DNA of 64,000 nucleotides, from positions 38,792-102,791 of the forward strand of contig NZ_CAKPUG010000006.1 in assembly GCF_934191625.1 (NCBI RefSeq), in the 5' to 3' direction. The notes under the pieces were generated by a model. It was not told the origin of the DNA. It did not search any database and saw only the letters and a list, made by a program, of their open reading frames with translations. Shown piece by piece: positions 17,572 through 26,482 of the stretch. Every line of letters begins with the position of its first letter. Within the stretch, counting starts at the first letter, position 1. The stretch is from an uncultured Lactococcus sp. (lineage in GTDB: Bacteria > Bacillota > Bacilli > Lactobacillales > Streptococcaceae). Made by a program: the position numbers and the translations under genes.

Positions 17572-17675
17572 ACAGAGTAGGGCCGATGCGTTAAGTGCTG
17601 TGAAATGGGATGTCGTTCACAGACGAAACTTGAACTTTTCAAGTGCGGTAGAGGCTTGCATCCGCTGATTCTCAT
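17572..17675 (+). ncRNA. Tetrahydrofolate (THF) riboswitch
   Basis: Matches remembered core blocks of the THF riboswitch in order: GCGTTAAGTG, GGGATGTCGT, ACGAA, GCGGT and TTGCATCCGCT. A short CTGATT...AATCAG hairpin (17666-17683) and the SD GGGAGG follow, consistent with translational control of the folate transporter S component immediately downstream. Confidence 0.9.
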
Positions 17676-17712
17676 ATAATCAGTTACTCACCAGATCCTT
17701 GGGAGGTACTAT

Positions 17713-18252
17713 ATGAAAAGATCTATTGTGAAGCTGTCACTCATACAGCTTGTTTTTTTGGCAATTTTATTGGCATTGTCCATCATTTTGCGTTCTTTCA
17801 CTTTTGGAAGTAGTTTTTGGAAGTTATCGCCAGGTTTTGTCGCTGATGGTTTGATTGGCTTCTTTGTTGGCCCTTTGTGGGCTGGTTTAGCTTTAGGAGC
17901 GGGTGATATCTTTGGCGTCTTGTTTCGAGGAAGTATTTCCTCGCCAGGTATGACAGTAACTGCAGCTCTAGTTGGTTTTATCTATGGTTGGGCTTTTTAC
18001 AACAAAAAGTTCAGCATTGCGCGAGGTACAGATTGGCTTTATATTTTAACTGTTGTGAGTATAACGATGGTTCTTCAAACTGTCTTACTAAATACTTTTT
18101 GGCTTTCGCTTATGTATCAGACACCTTTTAAGGTTTTATTAGCTACTCGCCTTCCTTTACTTATACAAATTCCTATAAGAACGGTCATTTTCATGTTGGT
18201 ATTTGATAATATTCAACGTTTACCACAGATTATGAGACGTCTAAAAATATAA
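17713..18252 (+). CDS. folT: Folate ECF transporter S component FolT
   Basis: A 179-aa protein with about six membrane segments; substrate-binding S component of an energy-coupling factor importer (its EcfA/A'/T module is not in this window). Features include LRSFTFGSSFWKLSPGFVADGLIGFFVGPLWAGLALGAGD and a conserved NTFWLSL. The THF riboswitch in its leader strongly supports folate as substrate. SD GGGAGG lies 7 nt before ATG. Confidence 0.93.
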   Translation: MKRSIVKLSLIQLVFLAILLALSIILRSFTFGSSFWKLSPGFVADGLIGFFVGPLWAGLALGAGDIFGVLFRGSISSPGMTVTAALVGFIYGWAFYNKKFSIARGTDWLYILTVVSITMVLQTVLLNTFWLSLMYQTPFKVLLATRLPLLIQIPIRTVIFMLVFDNIQRLPQIMRRLKI

Positions 18253-18285
18253 AAAGAAAACCGTCAATTATGGCGGTTTTTTGCT
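18253..18285. terminator. Bidirectional terminator between folT and the MFS gene
   Basis: AAAACCGTC pairs with GGCGGTTTT; the hairpin overlaps the 3' end of the leftward MFS gene. Confidence 0.8.
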
Positions 18286-19457
18286 TTGAAAATTGCAAGA
18301 GCAAGGATTAATAAAATAATTCCCATGAAGGTAGGGGCAGGAGAGCCGAAGAGAACATAAAGCTGCCCGCCAATAATGGGTCCTATAATACGTGTGAGTG
18401 CTTGTAGTGCTTGGCTCCCTCCTTGGATTTGACCTTGTTGATGTTCAGCAACTGATTTAGAAAGAGTTCCGTTGAAAGGTGGGGCAAAAATCGAATCACC
18501 AAAACCATAGATAAAAATACCAATTATGAAATAGGAAGGATGAAGGGTGAGAGCGGATATAGTCATAAAAATATAACCTAAAAGTTCAGCTGTTATCGCA
18601 CATTTAATGATAGATTGATCTGTTAATTTTTTTATGAGAATGGGCATGATGAGAGCTTGGCTCAAGATATCTTGTAGTCCCATAATAGAAAAAACGAGTC
18701 CGATTTGTACCGGCTGCCAAGAGAAGTTATCTAAAGAAAACTGAGCTACGACAGCTTGTAAGGCACCACTTGGAATCCATAGCAATAGCGCCGCGAGGAA
18801 TAAACGGTTCGTTTTTTTTATCTGGAATAAATTTTTGAGTTGAACAAAGGGATTAAGTTGGTGGGTCTCCAACTTAACAAGACGTTCTTTTATTGGTAGG
18901 CTCTCAGGCATGAAGAAAATCCCGTAGAGAAGATTAAATAAGCTTAGAGCAGCAGCAAAATAAAAGGGGACACGGTTACCATAATGTGCTAACAATCCTC
19001 CAAAAGTTGGTCCTAATAACGTTCCGGCACCAACAAGGGCAGAAATCCAACCGAACATTTTAGTCCGAGAAGCAGCTGGCGTAATATCTGAAAAATAGGC
19101 AAATAAAGTAGCAATATTACCCCCAGAGACACCGTCGATGATACGGCCAAGAAAAAAGACCCATAGAGCTCCACCCAAGCCAAAGATAAGATAACCTAAG
19201 GCAGAGCCAAGCAAGCAGAAAAGTAAAACAGGTTTCCGTCCATAGCGGTCACTCAAAATCCCTAGAGCTGGCGCTGCAAGAAAGGAACATAAGGCGTAGA
19301 TAGAGATTAAGAGACTGATAATTAACGGTTGATTCTGTGATGTGGTATAGGGTTCCAATAAAAATGGAACTACAGGATTGATGATGGTAAAGCCAAGACC
19401 AGTAAGAAAAACGGAAAATAAGCCAAAACTCATTGCGTGTTTATTAAGTGGGTACAT
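18264..19457 (-). CDS. MFS drug/metabolite efflux transporter
   Basis: A 397-aa 12-TM major facilitator of the DHA1/TetA type: loop 2-3 motif GILSDRYGRKPVLL and motif C-like GAGTLLGPTFGGLLA typical of antiporters. Substrate unknown. SD AAGGAG 4 nt before ATG fixes the start at 19457. Transcribed from a fully consensus promoter overlapped by repeat operators; the neighbouring MarR gene is the likely repressor. Confidence 0.88.
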   Translation of the reverse strand: MYPLNKHAMSFGLFSVFLTGLGFTIINPVVPFLLEPYTTSQNQPLIISLLISIYALCSFLAAPALGILSDRYGRKPVLLFCLLGSALGYLIFGLGGALWVFFLGRIIDGVSGGNIATLFAYFSDITPAASRTKMFGWISALVGAGTLLGPTFGGLLAHYGNRVPFYFAAALSLFNLLYGIFFMPESLPIKERLVKLETHQLNPFVQLKNLFQIKKTNRLFLAALLLWIPSGALQAVVAQFSLDNFSWQPVQIGLVFSIMGLQDILSQALIMPILIKKLTDQSIIKCAITAELLGYIFMTISALTLHPSYFIIGIFIYGFGDSIFAPPFNGTLSKSVAEHQQGQIQGGSQALQALTRIIGPIIGGQLYVLFGSPAPTFMGIILLILALAIFKAKNRHN

Positions 19458-19473
19458 AAAACTCCTTTATTAT

Positions 19474-19523
19474 TGTTTCTTGGGAAACATTAAAATTATA
19501 ACTCGTTATTGTTTCTTTGTCAA
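19474..19523 (-). promoter_or_regulatory. Consensus promoter with operator-like repeats (MFS gene)
   Basis: Minus strand: TTGACA (19518-19523), 17 bp, TATAAT (19495-19500). AGAAACAATAA occurs in the spacer and again downstream, and TGTTTC-N4-GAAACA (19474-19489) is a palindrome at about the start site. A near-perfect promoter covered by repeats suggests tight repression by MarR. Confidence 0.7.
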
Positions 19524-19537
19524 CAAAAAAACGAGAA

Positions 19538-19573
19538 AAAAAACAACTCTATTCTATATAGAGTTGTTTCGGA
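19538..19573 (-). terminator. Terminator of the CDF-marR unit
   Basis: AACAACTCTAT pairs with ATAGAGTTGTT; on the minus strand a T-run follows. It overlaps the marR stop. Confidence 0.75.
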
Positions 19574-20012
19574 GTTCTTTATCAAGATGTTCGTTGTAGA
19601 GTTGAGTAAACTCTAATATGGTTTCCAATTTCTCAGGACTAAAGGAATCAAATACCGCTTGATCATTGAGCAGGAAAGCTTTATGAAGCTCTTCGTGCTG
19701 CTGGTTTAATTTACTTCCTTTTGAAGTTAACTGGAAATATATCTCTTTATTATTGTTTGGATTTTTAAATGTTGTTATGTCTTCTTTTTGAAGGAGTTTT
19801 TTTGTTGCTTTACTGATTGCACCTCGAGTGACATACAGTTGATCTGCTAACCTTGTGACATTTGGACTATCTATCTTAGCAATAAACTCAATGCAGGCAA
19901 TTTCCAAAAAAGAGTAACCTTTGAATCTTTCCACCATTTGTGGCTTTCGCAACTGGTCCATTTTGTTAAAAAGATCTGTAAGACTCAGCATAATTTCTTC
20001 TTGTTGTTTCAT
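19554..20012 (-). CDS. MarR family transcriptional regulator
   Basis: A 152-aa winged-helix regulator: VTRLADQLYVTRGAISKATKKLLQKEDI is the recognition region and an acidic/hydrophobic C-terminal helix gives dimerisation. GGGGGAAAG precedes the ATG. It lies 1 bp after the CDF stop and ~100 bp upstream of the MFS start on the same strand, so it probably controls the MFS promoter, perhaps with a small-molecule inducer. Confidence 0.88.
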   Translation of the reverse strand: MKQQEEIMLSLTDLFNKMDQLRKPQMVERFKGYSFLEIACIEFIAKIDSPNVTRLADQLYVTRGAISKATKKLLQKEDITTFKNPNNNKEIYFQLTSKGSKLNQQHEELHKAFLLNDQAVFDSFSPEKLETILEFTQLYNEHLDKELRNNSI

Positions 20013-20013
20013 A

Positions 20014-21228
20014 CTAACTTTCCCCCGTCACTTGGCGGTAAATGCAGCGCCAATATTCATTTCTGCGCCAGATACTTGACACAGTGTAGCTCTTTTGATT
20101 TTCCAAGTAATGATAGGTGAGGATAAAGGTTTTTTTGCTGACTTGCTCTGCTTGATAATTTTTGATAGCTAAATTTTCTGTTACAGTAGCTTTTGCCATA
20201 TATTCTTCTTGCTGAATAATTTTACCTTTTGTTGTAATAGCCTGAAACTGAGGGGCTAAAAGCTGATCAAGATTTTTACCATTGAGAAGAGCCTCTTCTT
20301 TAGGCAAGAGCTCTAATGCGCGTGAAGCAAAGTGTTCTTCTTCAGGCAGCGCAGCAGGTTCAACATGGACATCAACATCATAAACATCAAAACCAGCCAT
20401 GAGCATGCGTTCTATTTTTTCGGTAGCGGCATGACTTTCATAGACAGAAAGATCGCGGGACATCTCAACGACAACATCCAGAAAGATATTACTGCCATAG
20501 GTACGACCCCGTATCATCTTTACAGACTTGACTTTGTTTACGAGCTCAATCGCTTCTTTATAATCTGCTAAAAGATTGTCATCAAAGCCATCAGAAAGTG
20601 AAAAAACACTATCACGGAAAATATCATAAGCCGTTTTAAGGATGAAACCGCAGATAACGAGAGCCATAATACGGTCGAGCCATATCCAATGCAAGGCAGC
20701 TGCTACAATGGCGACAGTTGTACCTAAGGATGTCAGGGCATCACTAAGATTATCTTTGCTGGAAGCTTCAAGTGCTTTTGATTGTGTTTTCTTAGCTAAG
20801 CGGCTAGAGTAGAAGTAAACACCAATCATTACCAAGGCAGAAAATAAGGCTACCATAGCACCAACAGGGTTGATTTCAGTTGAACTTCCTTCTATAAAAC
20901 CAACGATTGTCTGGCGTAACACTTCAAATCCAATGAAGAACATGATGAAACTAGAAATCAGACTAGCAATTGATTCCACTTTCCAGTGTCCATATGTATG
21001 GTCGTTATCAGAAGGGATACGTGCAATGCGTAAGCCAATCACGATAGCAATATTTCCTAAAATATCGGTGACATTATTAAAGCCATTTGCAAGAAGAGAA
21101 GCTGAATTAGTAATTTGAGCTACTCCTAGTTGTAAAAGAGACAAAAATATATAAGCAGCTATACTAACCCACACGCCTCGTTCGGCGAGTTTAAGGTTAT
21201 GAGAGCGTGAAATTTTGCTATTATTCAT
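20014..21228 (-). CDS. Cation diffusion facilitator family metal exporter
   Basis: A 404-aa CDF protein: about six N-terminal membrane segments with metal-site residues in NGFNNVTDILGN and DNDHTYGHWKVES, plus a long cytoplasmic C-terminal domain. Similar CDF proteins export Mn, Zn or Fe; the metal cannot be read from sequence alone. No SD: ATG lies 7 nt after TGTTATAAT, so the mRNA is probably leaderless. Transcribed with marR. Confidence 0.88.
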   Translation of the reverse strand: MNNSKISRSHNLKLAERGVWVSIAAYIFLSLLQLGVAQITNSASLLANGFNNVTDILGNIAIVIGLRIARIPSDNDHTYGHWKVESIASLISSFIMFFIGFEVLRQTIVGFIEGSSTEINPVGAMVALFSALVMIGVYFYSSRLAKKTQSKALEASSKDNLSDALTSLGTTVAIVAAALHWIWLDRIMALVICGFILKTAYDIFRDSVFSLSDGFDDNLLADYKEAIELVNKVKSVKMIRGRTYGSNIFLDVVVEMSRDLSVYESHAATEKIERMLMAGFDVYDVDVHVEPAALPEEEHFASRALELLPKEEALLNGKNLDQLLAPQFQAITTKGKIIQQEEYMAKATVTENLAIKNYQAEQVSKKTFILTYHYLENQKSYTVSSIWRRNEYWRCIYRQVTGES

Positions 21229-21235
21229 AAGATTA

Positions 21236-21244
21236 ATTATAACA
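21236..21244 (-). promoter_or_regulatory. Extended -10 promoter, leaderless start at 21228
   Basis: Minus strand TGTTATAAT, 7 nt, ATG; no SD between. Confidence 0.6.
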
Positions 21245-21363
21245 AAAAAGCAGAAGAGCTGCTGCTAAAGGAGGGGTGATATCTGGTAATCTCATTTTTT
21301 TATGTTTGAAAGTTGCTGCTTGTTTGAGCTCAAATTGAGCTTTAAATATGTTGTCGCAAATGA

Positions 21364-21452
21364 TTGACACTCTTGTTAAAAAAAGTTAAAATTAAATTGT
21401 TAGTTTATTTTTGTTATAAACTAAAGAAAAGACTAATAGTGTTAGTTATTAG
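21364..21452 (+). promoter_or_regulatory. Promoter and operator-like palindromes upstream of the ABC pair
   Basis: TTGACA (21364-21369), 17 bp, TAAAAT (21387-21392). Immediately downstream is the perfect 9-bp inverted repeat TTAGTTTAT-N7-ATAAACTAA (21400-21424), and then CTAATA-N8-TATTAG (21433-21452). A further TATAAT near 21478 may be a second -10. The 319-bp gap (21229-21547) has no gene. Confidence 0.6.
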
Positions 21453-21547
21453 CATTGCAAAATAGATGCTTAAATGTTATAATTTTTCAGCTAACGAATT
21501 TGTTCTTGTTATTTTTGACAAGAAAATGAAAGGAAACTTTTTTATTT

Positions 21548-23281
21548 ATGGTAATGAAAGCCATCGGCAAGTACAAATTACTTGTCTTCGCTGCCCTAGC
21601 TACCATGCTTCTTCAAGTTGGCGCCGCACTTTGGCAGCCACAATACATGAAGAACATTTTGAGTGTTATGGCAGAATCTATTTCGATATCGGATAAGGTC
21701 GATAAAATTAATCATTACGGGGTATATCTCTTACTTATAGCTGCAGTGGGGTTAATTGGTTCGATTCTTAACACCGTAACGGCTGCAAAGATTGCTCAGT
21801 CGGTATCAGCGGATATTCGTGAAGAAACCTTCCGAAAAATTCAAACATTCTCTTATGAAAATATTGAGAAGTTTAATGCGGGGAATCTTGTTGTTCGTAT
21901 GACCAATGATATTAACCAAGTGCAAACGCTTTTAATGATGACTTTCCAAGTCTTAATTCGAGTGCCTTTGCTCTTTATTGGTGCTTTTATCTTGTCTATC
22001 ATTACGATGCCAGAACTTTGGTGGATTATTATTGTAATGGTCGTACTTATTGTGCTGGTAACGATGTTATCCATGAAATCAATGGGCCCTCACTTTATGG
22101 TTTTCCAAAAATTGATGGACCGTATCAATGGGATTGCTAAAGAAAATCTACGTGGTGCTCGTGTCGTTAAATCTTTTGTTCAAGAAAAAGATCAAATCCA
22201 AAAATTTGATGCCACATCTGATGAGTTATTGGGCCATAATATGGCTGTAGGTTATACCTTTGCGGCAATGATTCCAGCTTTTACAATCATTTCACAATTG
22301 GCTGTGTTTGGTGCAATTTTACTGGTTTCTACATATGTAACACGTGACTTGAACACAGCAGCTAATACGCTTGGTGGGATTATGTCCTTCATCCAATACA
22401 TGATGCAAATCATGATGGCCATTATCATGGGTGGTATGATGTCAATGTTTGCCTCTCGTGGTTTTGTCTCTATCGGACGTATTAACGAAATTTTAAAAAC
22501 TGAACCTGCAATGGTGTTTGAAGATGTTGCGGATGAAGAACTTAGCGGTTCTGTCAAGTTTGATCATGTCTCTTTTGCTTATCCTAACGATGACCATCCA
22601 ACCTTACAAGACATCAGCTTTGAAATTCAACCTGGACAAATGGTTGGGATTGTCGGTGCGACGGGTTCTGGTAAATCAACCTTAGCTCAATTGATCCCAC
22701 GCCTTTTCGATCCCACTGAAGGTACAGTCAGTGTGGGTGGCAAAGATTTACGCTATGTTTCTAAAGCAACTCTGAAAAACACGATTTCAATTGTCTTACA
22801 AAAAGCGATTCTGTTCTCGGGAACAATTTCTGGTAACCTGAAGCAAGGTAAGGCAGATGCTACTCTAGAACAAATGAGCCGTGCAGCTAGCATTGCACAG
22901 GCAGCAGAGTTTATTGAAAAACTGCCAGATCATTATGAATCACAAGTTGAAGAACGTGGAAATAACTTCTCTGGTGGACAAAAACAACGTATGTCGATTA
23001 CGCGTGGTATTATCAAAGATCCTAAAGTCCTTATCTTGGATGACTCAACATCAGCGCTTGATGCCAAGTCAGAAAAGCTAGTACAAGAAGCTTTGAGCAA
23101 TGACTTAAAAGATACGACAACTATTATTATCGCTCAAAAGATTTCATCTGTCGTTCATGCGGACAATATTCTTGTGTTGGATGAAGGTAAGCTTGTTGCA
23201 CAAGGTACACACGCAGAGCTTGTTGAGAATTCTGCGGTTTATCGTGAAATCTATGATACACAGAAAGCAAAGGAGGACTAA
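21548..23281 (+). CDS. lmrC: ABC multidrug exporter half-transporter, LmrC-like
   Basis: A 577-aa TMD-NBD half-transporter. NBD: Walker [10 protein letters not shown] near residue 370, canonical NFSGGQKQR signature, but Walker B ends [11 protein letters not shown] with Asp in place of catalytic Glu (near 497), and the H-loop is IIAQKIS with Gln instead of His (near 528). This is the degenerate-site partner of a heterodimeric exporter such as lactococcal LmrCD. The lmrC name rests on this pattern and on synteny with the large partner. SD AAAGGAAA is 11-12 nt from the ATG. Confidence 0.85.
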   Translation: MVMKAIGKYKLLVFAALATMLLQVGAALWQPQYMKNILSVMAESISISDKVDKINHYGVYLLLIAAVGLIGSILNTVTAAKIAQSVSADIREETFRKIQTFSYENIEKFNAGNLVVRMTNDINQVQTLLMMTFQVLIRVPLLFIGAFILSIITMPELWWIIIVMVVLIVLVTMLSMKSMGPHFMVFQKLMDRINGIAKENLRGARVVKSFVQEKDQIQKFDATSDELLGHNMAVGYTFAAMIPAFTIISQLAVFGAILLVSTYVTRDLNTAANTLGGIMSFIQYMMQIMMAIIMGGMMSMFASRGFVSIGRINEILKTEPAMVFEDVADEELSGSVKFDHVSFAYPNDDHPTLQDISFEIQPGQMVGIVGATGSGKSTLAQLIPRLFDPTEGTVSVGGKDLRYVSKATLKNTISIVLQKAILFSGTISGNLKQGKADATLEQMSRAASIAQAAEFIEKLPDHYESQVEERGNNFSGGQKQRMSITRGIIKDPKVLILDDSTSALDAKSEKLVQEALSNDLKDTTTIIIAQKISSVVHADNILVLDEGKLVAQGTHAELVENSAVYREIYDTQKAKED

Positions 23282-23288
23282 ATTTTCA

Positions 23289-23342
23289 GTGTTCTTCAAA
23301 CTGTTTATGAAAAACAAGAAAATGAAAAAAGATTATGAATGA
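23289..23342 (+). CDS. Possible 17-codon coupling ORF before lmrD
   Basis: GTG at 23289 follows the strong SD AAAGGAGGA at the lmrC stop and opens a 17-codon frame whose TGA (23340-23342) overlaps the lmrD ATG (23335). lmrD itself has no good SD. The short ORF may deliver ribosomes to lmrD by termination-reinitiation. Its protein product (basic, Lys-rich) may have no function. Confidence 0.35.
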   Translation: MFFKLFMKNKKMKKDYE

Positions 23343-25428
23343 TACATCTCGTGCATTGAAGTTCTTCTATCTCTACTTCAAAAAATACAAATTACAGTTC
23401 CTCGTGATTGCTATCTTTATTTTTGCAGCTACTTATCTGCAAGTTAAAGCACCAGTCCTTCTTGGGGATTCTATTACACACCTTTCGACGTATGTGGGTG
23501 ATTATTTTAGTCATCAACATGCTGATGAAGCAGTGAAAGGTTTACAACAAATAGCGGCAGGAGCAAACCAAGCTCAGGATGCTCTGCAGCAAATTGCTGC
23601 ACAAATGGGAAAAGCTACTGGACAAGTAGTTGACTGGCACAGTCTGACATCTGCCAATGTTCCAGCTGCAGTAACTTCTAACCTTCCTTCTGGGACAACA
23701 ATTGACAGTCTTCAAGCCATGGCTAAGATTCCAACAGATTGGCACCAACTTACAGATGCCAATGTTCCAGAAGCTATCCGTGCTAATCTTAATGGTCAAT
23801 CGATTTCTGAGTTGATGAAGGTAGCTACTTCACAAGCGCCAAGCAAGGCAGACTTTATGCATTCAATGTGGATGTTACTTGCCTTCTACGTAATGACAGG
23901 TGTTGCTCAACTTATCTATAGCTTGCTCTTTACACGTATCGTTGCACACTCAACAAACCGTATGCGTAAAGGTCTCTTCGGTAAATTGGAACGTCTAACA
24001 ATTTCTTATTTTGACCGTCATGCGGATGGTGACATTCTCGCCCGCTTTACTTCTGACTTGGACAATATTCAAAATACATTGAACCAAGCTGCAGTCAACG
24101 TTACAACTAACTTTGCCCTCTTCATCGGGATTTTGTATATGATTTTCGATCAAAATGTCAAGATGGCACTAGTGACAATTTCAACAACTCCTGTGGCTGT
24201 CCTCTGCGCTGTGATTATCATTATTCAGGCTAAGAAATACACGGACAGACAACAAAAAGAAGTCGGCGAACTTAATGCTTATATGGATGAAAAAATATCT
24301 GGCCAAAAAGCGATTATCGTTGAAGGACTTCAAGCAGATGCAATTGAAGGATTTGAGGTCCGTAATGATAAAGTACGTAAAACAACTTTTGCTGCTCAAG
24401 CTTGGTCAGGTATGATTTTCCCATTGATGAATGGTTTCTCCCTCTTGACTTTGGCCTTAGTTATCTTTGCAGGTGCCAATATCCTGCTTAACGATGCTTC
24501 ATTATCAACTGCAGCAGCCTTTGGTTTGCTTGCAACCTTTATCCAATATGCGCAACAATATTACAACCCGATCATGCAAATTTCTTCATCTTTCGGTCAA
24601 TTGCAACTTGCTGTAACTGGGGCTACTCGTTTGAATGTGATGTTCGATGAAAAAGAAGAAGTTCGTCCTGAAAATGGTAAAACATTCGAAGGTATTTCTG
24701 AAGGGGTACACATTGAAGATATCGATTTTAGTTATCTTCCTGGCAAGCCAGTCCTCAAAGATGTCAATATTAATGTAAACAAAGGTCAAATGGTTGCCTT
24801 GGTTGGACCAACAGGTTCAGGTAAAACAACTGTTATGAATCTCATGAACCGCTTCTATGACGTGGACAAAGGAGGTATCAAGTTTGATGGTACCGATATT
24901 CGTGAATTTGACTTAGATTCATTACGTTCAAAAGTCGGAATTGTCCTGCAAGAGTCTGTCCTTTTCTCAGGCACTATTGCGGATAATATTAAATTTGGTA
25001 AAAAAGATGCGACGATGGATGAAGTTATAACAGTAGCCAAGACAACACATATCCATGAGTTCATCGAGAGCTTGCCAGATGGTTATGAAACCCTTGTTGA
25101 TGATGATGACAATGTCTTCTCTGTAGGTCAAAAACAACAAATCTCAATTGCTCGTACTATCTTGACGAACCCAGAATTGCTTATTCTAGACGAAGCAACG
25201 TCAAATGTTGATACAGTCACCGAAGAGCAAATTCAAATGGCTATGGAAGCCGCAATTGCTGGACGTACTTCATTTGTTATTGCCCACCGTTTGAAAACAA
25301 TATTAAACGCAGATAAAATTGTTGTCCTTAAAGATGGTGAAGTTATTGAAGAAGGAAACCATAATGAATTAGTAAGTCTTGGTGGATTCTACTCTGAGCT
25401 TTATCATAATCAATTTGTCTTTGAATAA
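23335..25428 (+). CDS. lmrD: ABC multidrug exporter half-transporter, LmrD-like
   Basis: A 697-aa half-transporter with a long extracytoplasmic insertion after TM1 (about residues 40-175), as expected for LmrD. NBD: Walker [10 protein letters not shown] near 491, degenerate signature FSVGQKQQ near 595, intact Walker [13 protein letters not shown] and H-loop IAHRLKT. With LmrC it forms one functional and one degenerate ATP site. The insertion holds an internal repeat: [18 protein letters not shown] and [21 protein letters not shown] start without its own SD. Confidence 0.85.
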   Translation: MNDTSRALKFFYLYFKKYKLQFLVIAIFIFAATYLQVKAPVLLGDSITHLSTYVGDYFSHQHADEAVKGLQQIAAGANQAQDALQQIAAQMGKATGQVVDWHSLTSANVPAAVTSNLPSGTTIDSLQAMAKIPTDWHQLTDANVPEAIRANLNGQSISELMKVATSQAPSKADFMHSMWMLLAFYVMTGVAQLIYSLLFTRIVAHSTNRMRKGLFGKLERLTISYFDRHADGDILARFTSDLDNIQNTLNQAAVNVTTNFALFIGILYMIFDQNVKMALVTISTTPVAVLCAVIIIIQAKKYTDRQQKEVGELNAYMDEKISGQKAIIVEGLQADAIEGFEVRNDKVRKTTFAAQAWSGMIFPLMNGFSLLTLALVIFAGANILLNDASLSTAAAFGLLATFIQYAQQYYNPIMQISSSFGQLQLAVTGATRLNVMFDEKEEVRPENGKTFEGISEGVHIEDIDFSYLPGKPVLKDVNINVNKGQMVALVGPTGSGKTTVMNLMNRFYDVDKGGIKFDGTDIREFDLDSLRSKVGIVLQESVLFSGTIADNIKFGKKDATMDEVITVAKTTHIHEFIESLPDGYETLVDDDDNVFSVGQKQQISIARTILTNPELLILDEATSNVDTVTEEQIQMAMEAAIAGRTSFVIAHRLKTILNADKIVVLKDGEVIEEGNHNELVSLGGFYSELYHNQFVFE

Positions 25429-25450
25429 AATTAAGAAGTGCCTTAATATA

Positions 25451-25482
25451 AAAAACGCTCGTGCCTTAATGAGCGTTTTTTG
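25451..25482. terminator. Terminator after lmrD
   Basis: AAAACGCTC pairs with GAGCGTTTT, T-run follows. The A-run on the other side could serve the convergent gene too. Confidence 0.85.
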
Positions 25483-25531
25483 ATGTGGGCAAGGTTTTCT
25501 AAAATAAGAGAAAATATTGGTCAATCTTCAA

Positions 25532-26251
25532 TTATGATATTTGTTCGAAGATGGCGGTAATATCAACAGGACCAATACCAGCAGGAATAATTAACTGTTC
25601 TTTGCTTAAGGGAGAGTCATCGATTTGCCAGCCGACAAAATGATAGTAAGGTAATTTGACTTTGGCTGGAGTGATATAGCCTTGTTCAATACTTCGTATA
25701 CCTTGGGGATAGTTCCATGTGAGAGGTTCATTCCAAATCGTTTTAGCACTATATCGTACAGGGTATTTGATTGGCGTCCATTGTGCATGAAAGTCATAGA
25801 TTTGACCAATAGGCTCAAATTGATGTTTTTCTTGAGGCTTCCATAGAAAGCTAGGATTATAGACCCTAGTGCGATGAATAACAGAGGTTGGACCAGCATA
25901 AAGTTGGGCTTGTTCTTGAGAGTGGGGATGAGCAAGTACATTGTGGCGGTTACGTACTTTAGCCCAGCCTTCAAAGGTGTAGCCAGGAAGTTTTAAGGTC
26001 TTGTTCTTGAGAGAATAGCTCTGACTTTTAGGGAGGAGTTCAGAGGTCATACCAATCCATTTTCCTTCTGCGCTTATTATTTTATGATAGTCTTGATAGT
26101 CCGCTTTATTAATAGAGGGTACAGGGCTCATTTGAGCGCGTTCCAAATGATGGAGCATGTCACTATTAATATTGAAAAAATAGTTTGCTTTAAAAAATTT
26201 TGATTTCATTTTATTTGGGATGAAGGAAGTTTTAAGTGAAAAATTCATCAT
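25532..26251 (-). CDS. Protein with InlB-type repeats but no secretion signal
   Basis: A 239-aa protein. Two stretches resemble Listeria-Bacteroides/InlB B-repeats: LPGYTFEGWAKV...YDFHAQWTPIKYPVRY and LPYYHFVGWQID...DITAIFEQ. No signal peptide, membrane segment or sortase motif is visible; the N-terminus (MMNFSLKTSFIPNKMK) is not a typical signal. InlB repeats normally occur in secreted proteins, so this is a remnant, is exported by another route, or works in the cytoplasm. SD AAAGGG before ATG. Function unknown. Confidence 0.55.
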   Translation of the reverse strand: MMNFSLKTSFIPNKMKSKFFKANYFFNINSDMLHHLERAQMSPVPSINKADYQDYHKIISAEGKWIGMTSELLPKSQSYSLKNKTLKLPGYTFEGWAKVRNRHNVLAHPHSQEQAQLYAGPTSVIHRTRVYNPSFLWKPQEKHQFEPIGQIYDFHAQWTPIKYPVRYSAKTIWNEPLTWNYPQGIRSIEQGYITPAKVKLPYYHFVGWQIDDSPLSKEQLIIPAGIGPVDITAIFEQIS

Positions 26252-26331
26252 TATCCCTTTCTTTGTGTTTGATGTCTAATGTTATATTATCATTTTTTTC
26301 TAATGTTAAATAATAATATACAATGAGATTT

Positions 26332-26360
26332 TTGACAGATAAATGAATACCTGTTATAGA
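26332..26360 (+). promoter_or_regulatory. Promoter of murA2-ydbC
   Basis: TTGACA (26332-26337), 17-bp spacer, TATAGA (26355-26360). Confidence 0.65.
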
Positions 26361-26482
26361 GGGATAACTGACATCAAAAAAGGGGGCTTTTCACCTATTC
26401 AAAAGTCGGGAAAAATGGTAGAATAGAGGGTACATGTAATTCATGTCTCAAATAAAACAATAAGTGATAGAGTAATAAATTT

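Noticed and set aside
23281-23342. Frameshift joining lmrC and lmrD
   Set aside because: Both proteins have complete half-transporter architecture; the short frame between them is better read as a coupling ORF.
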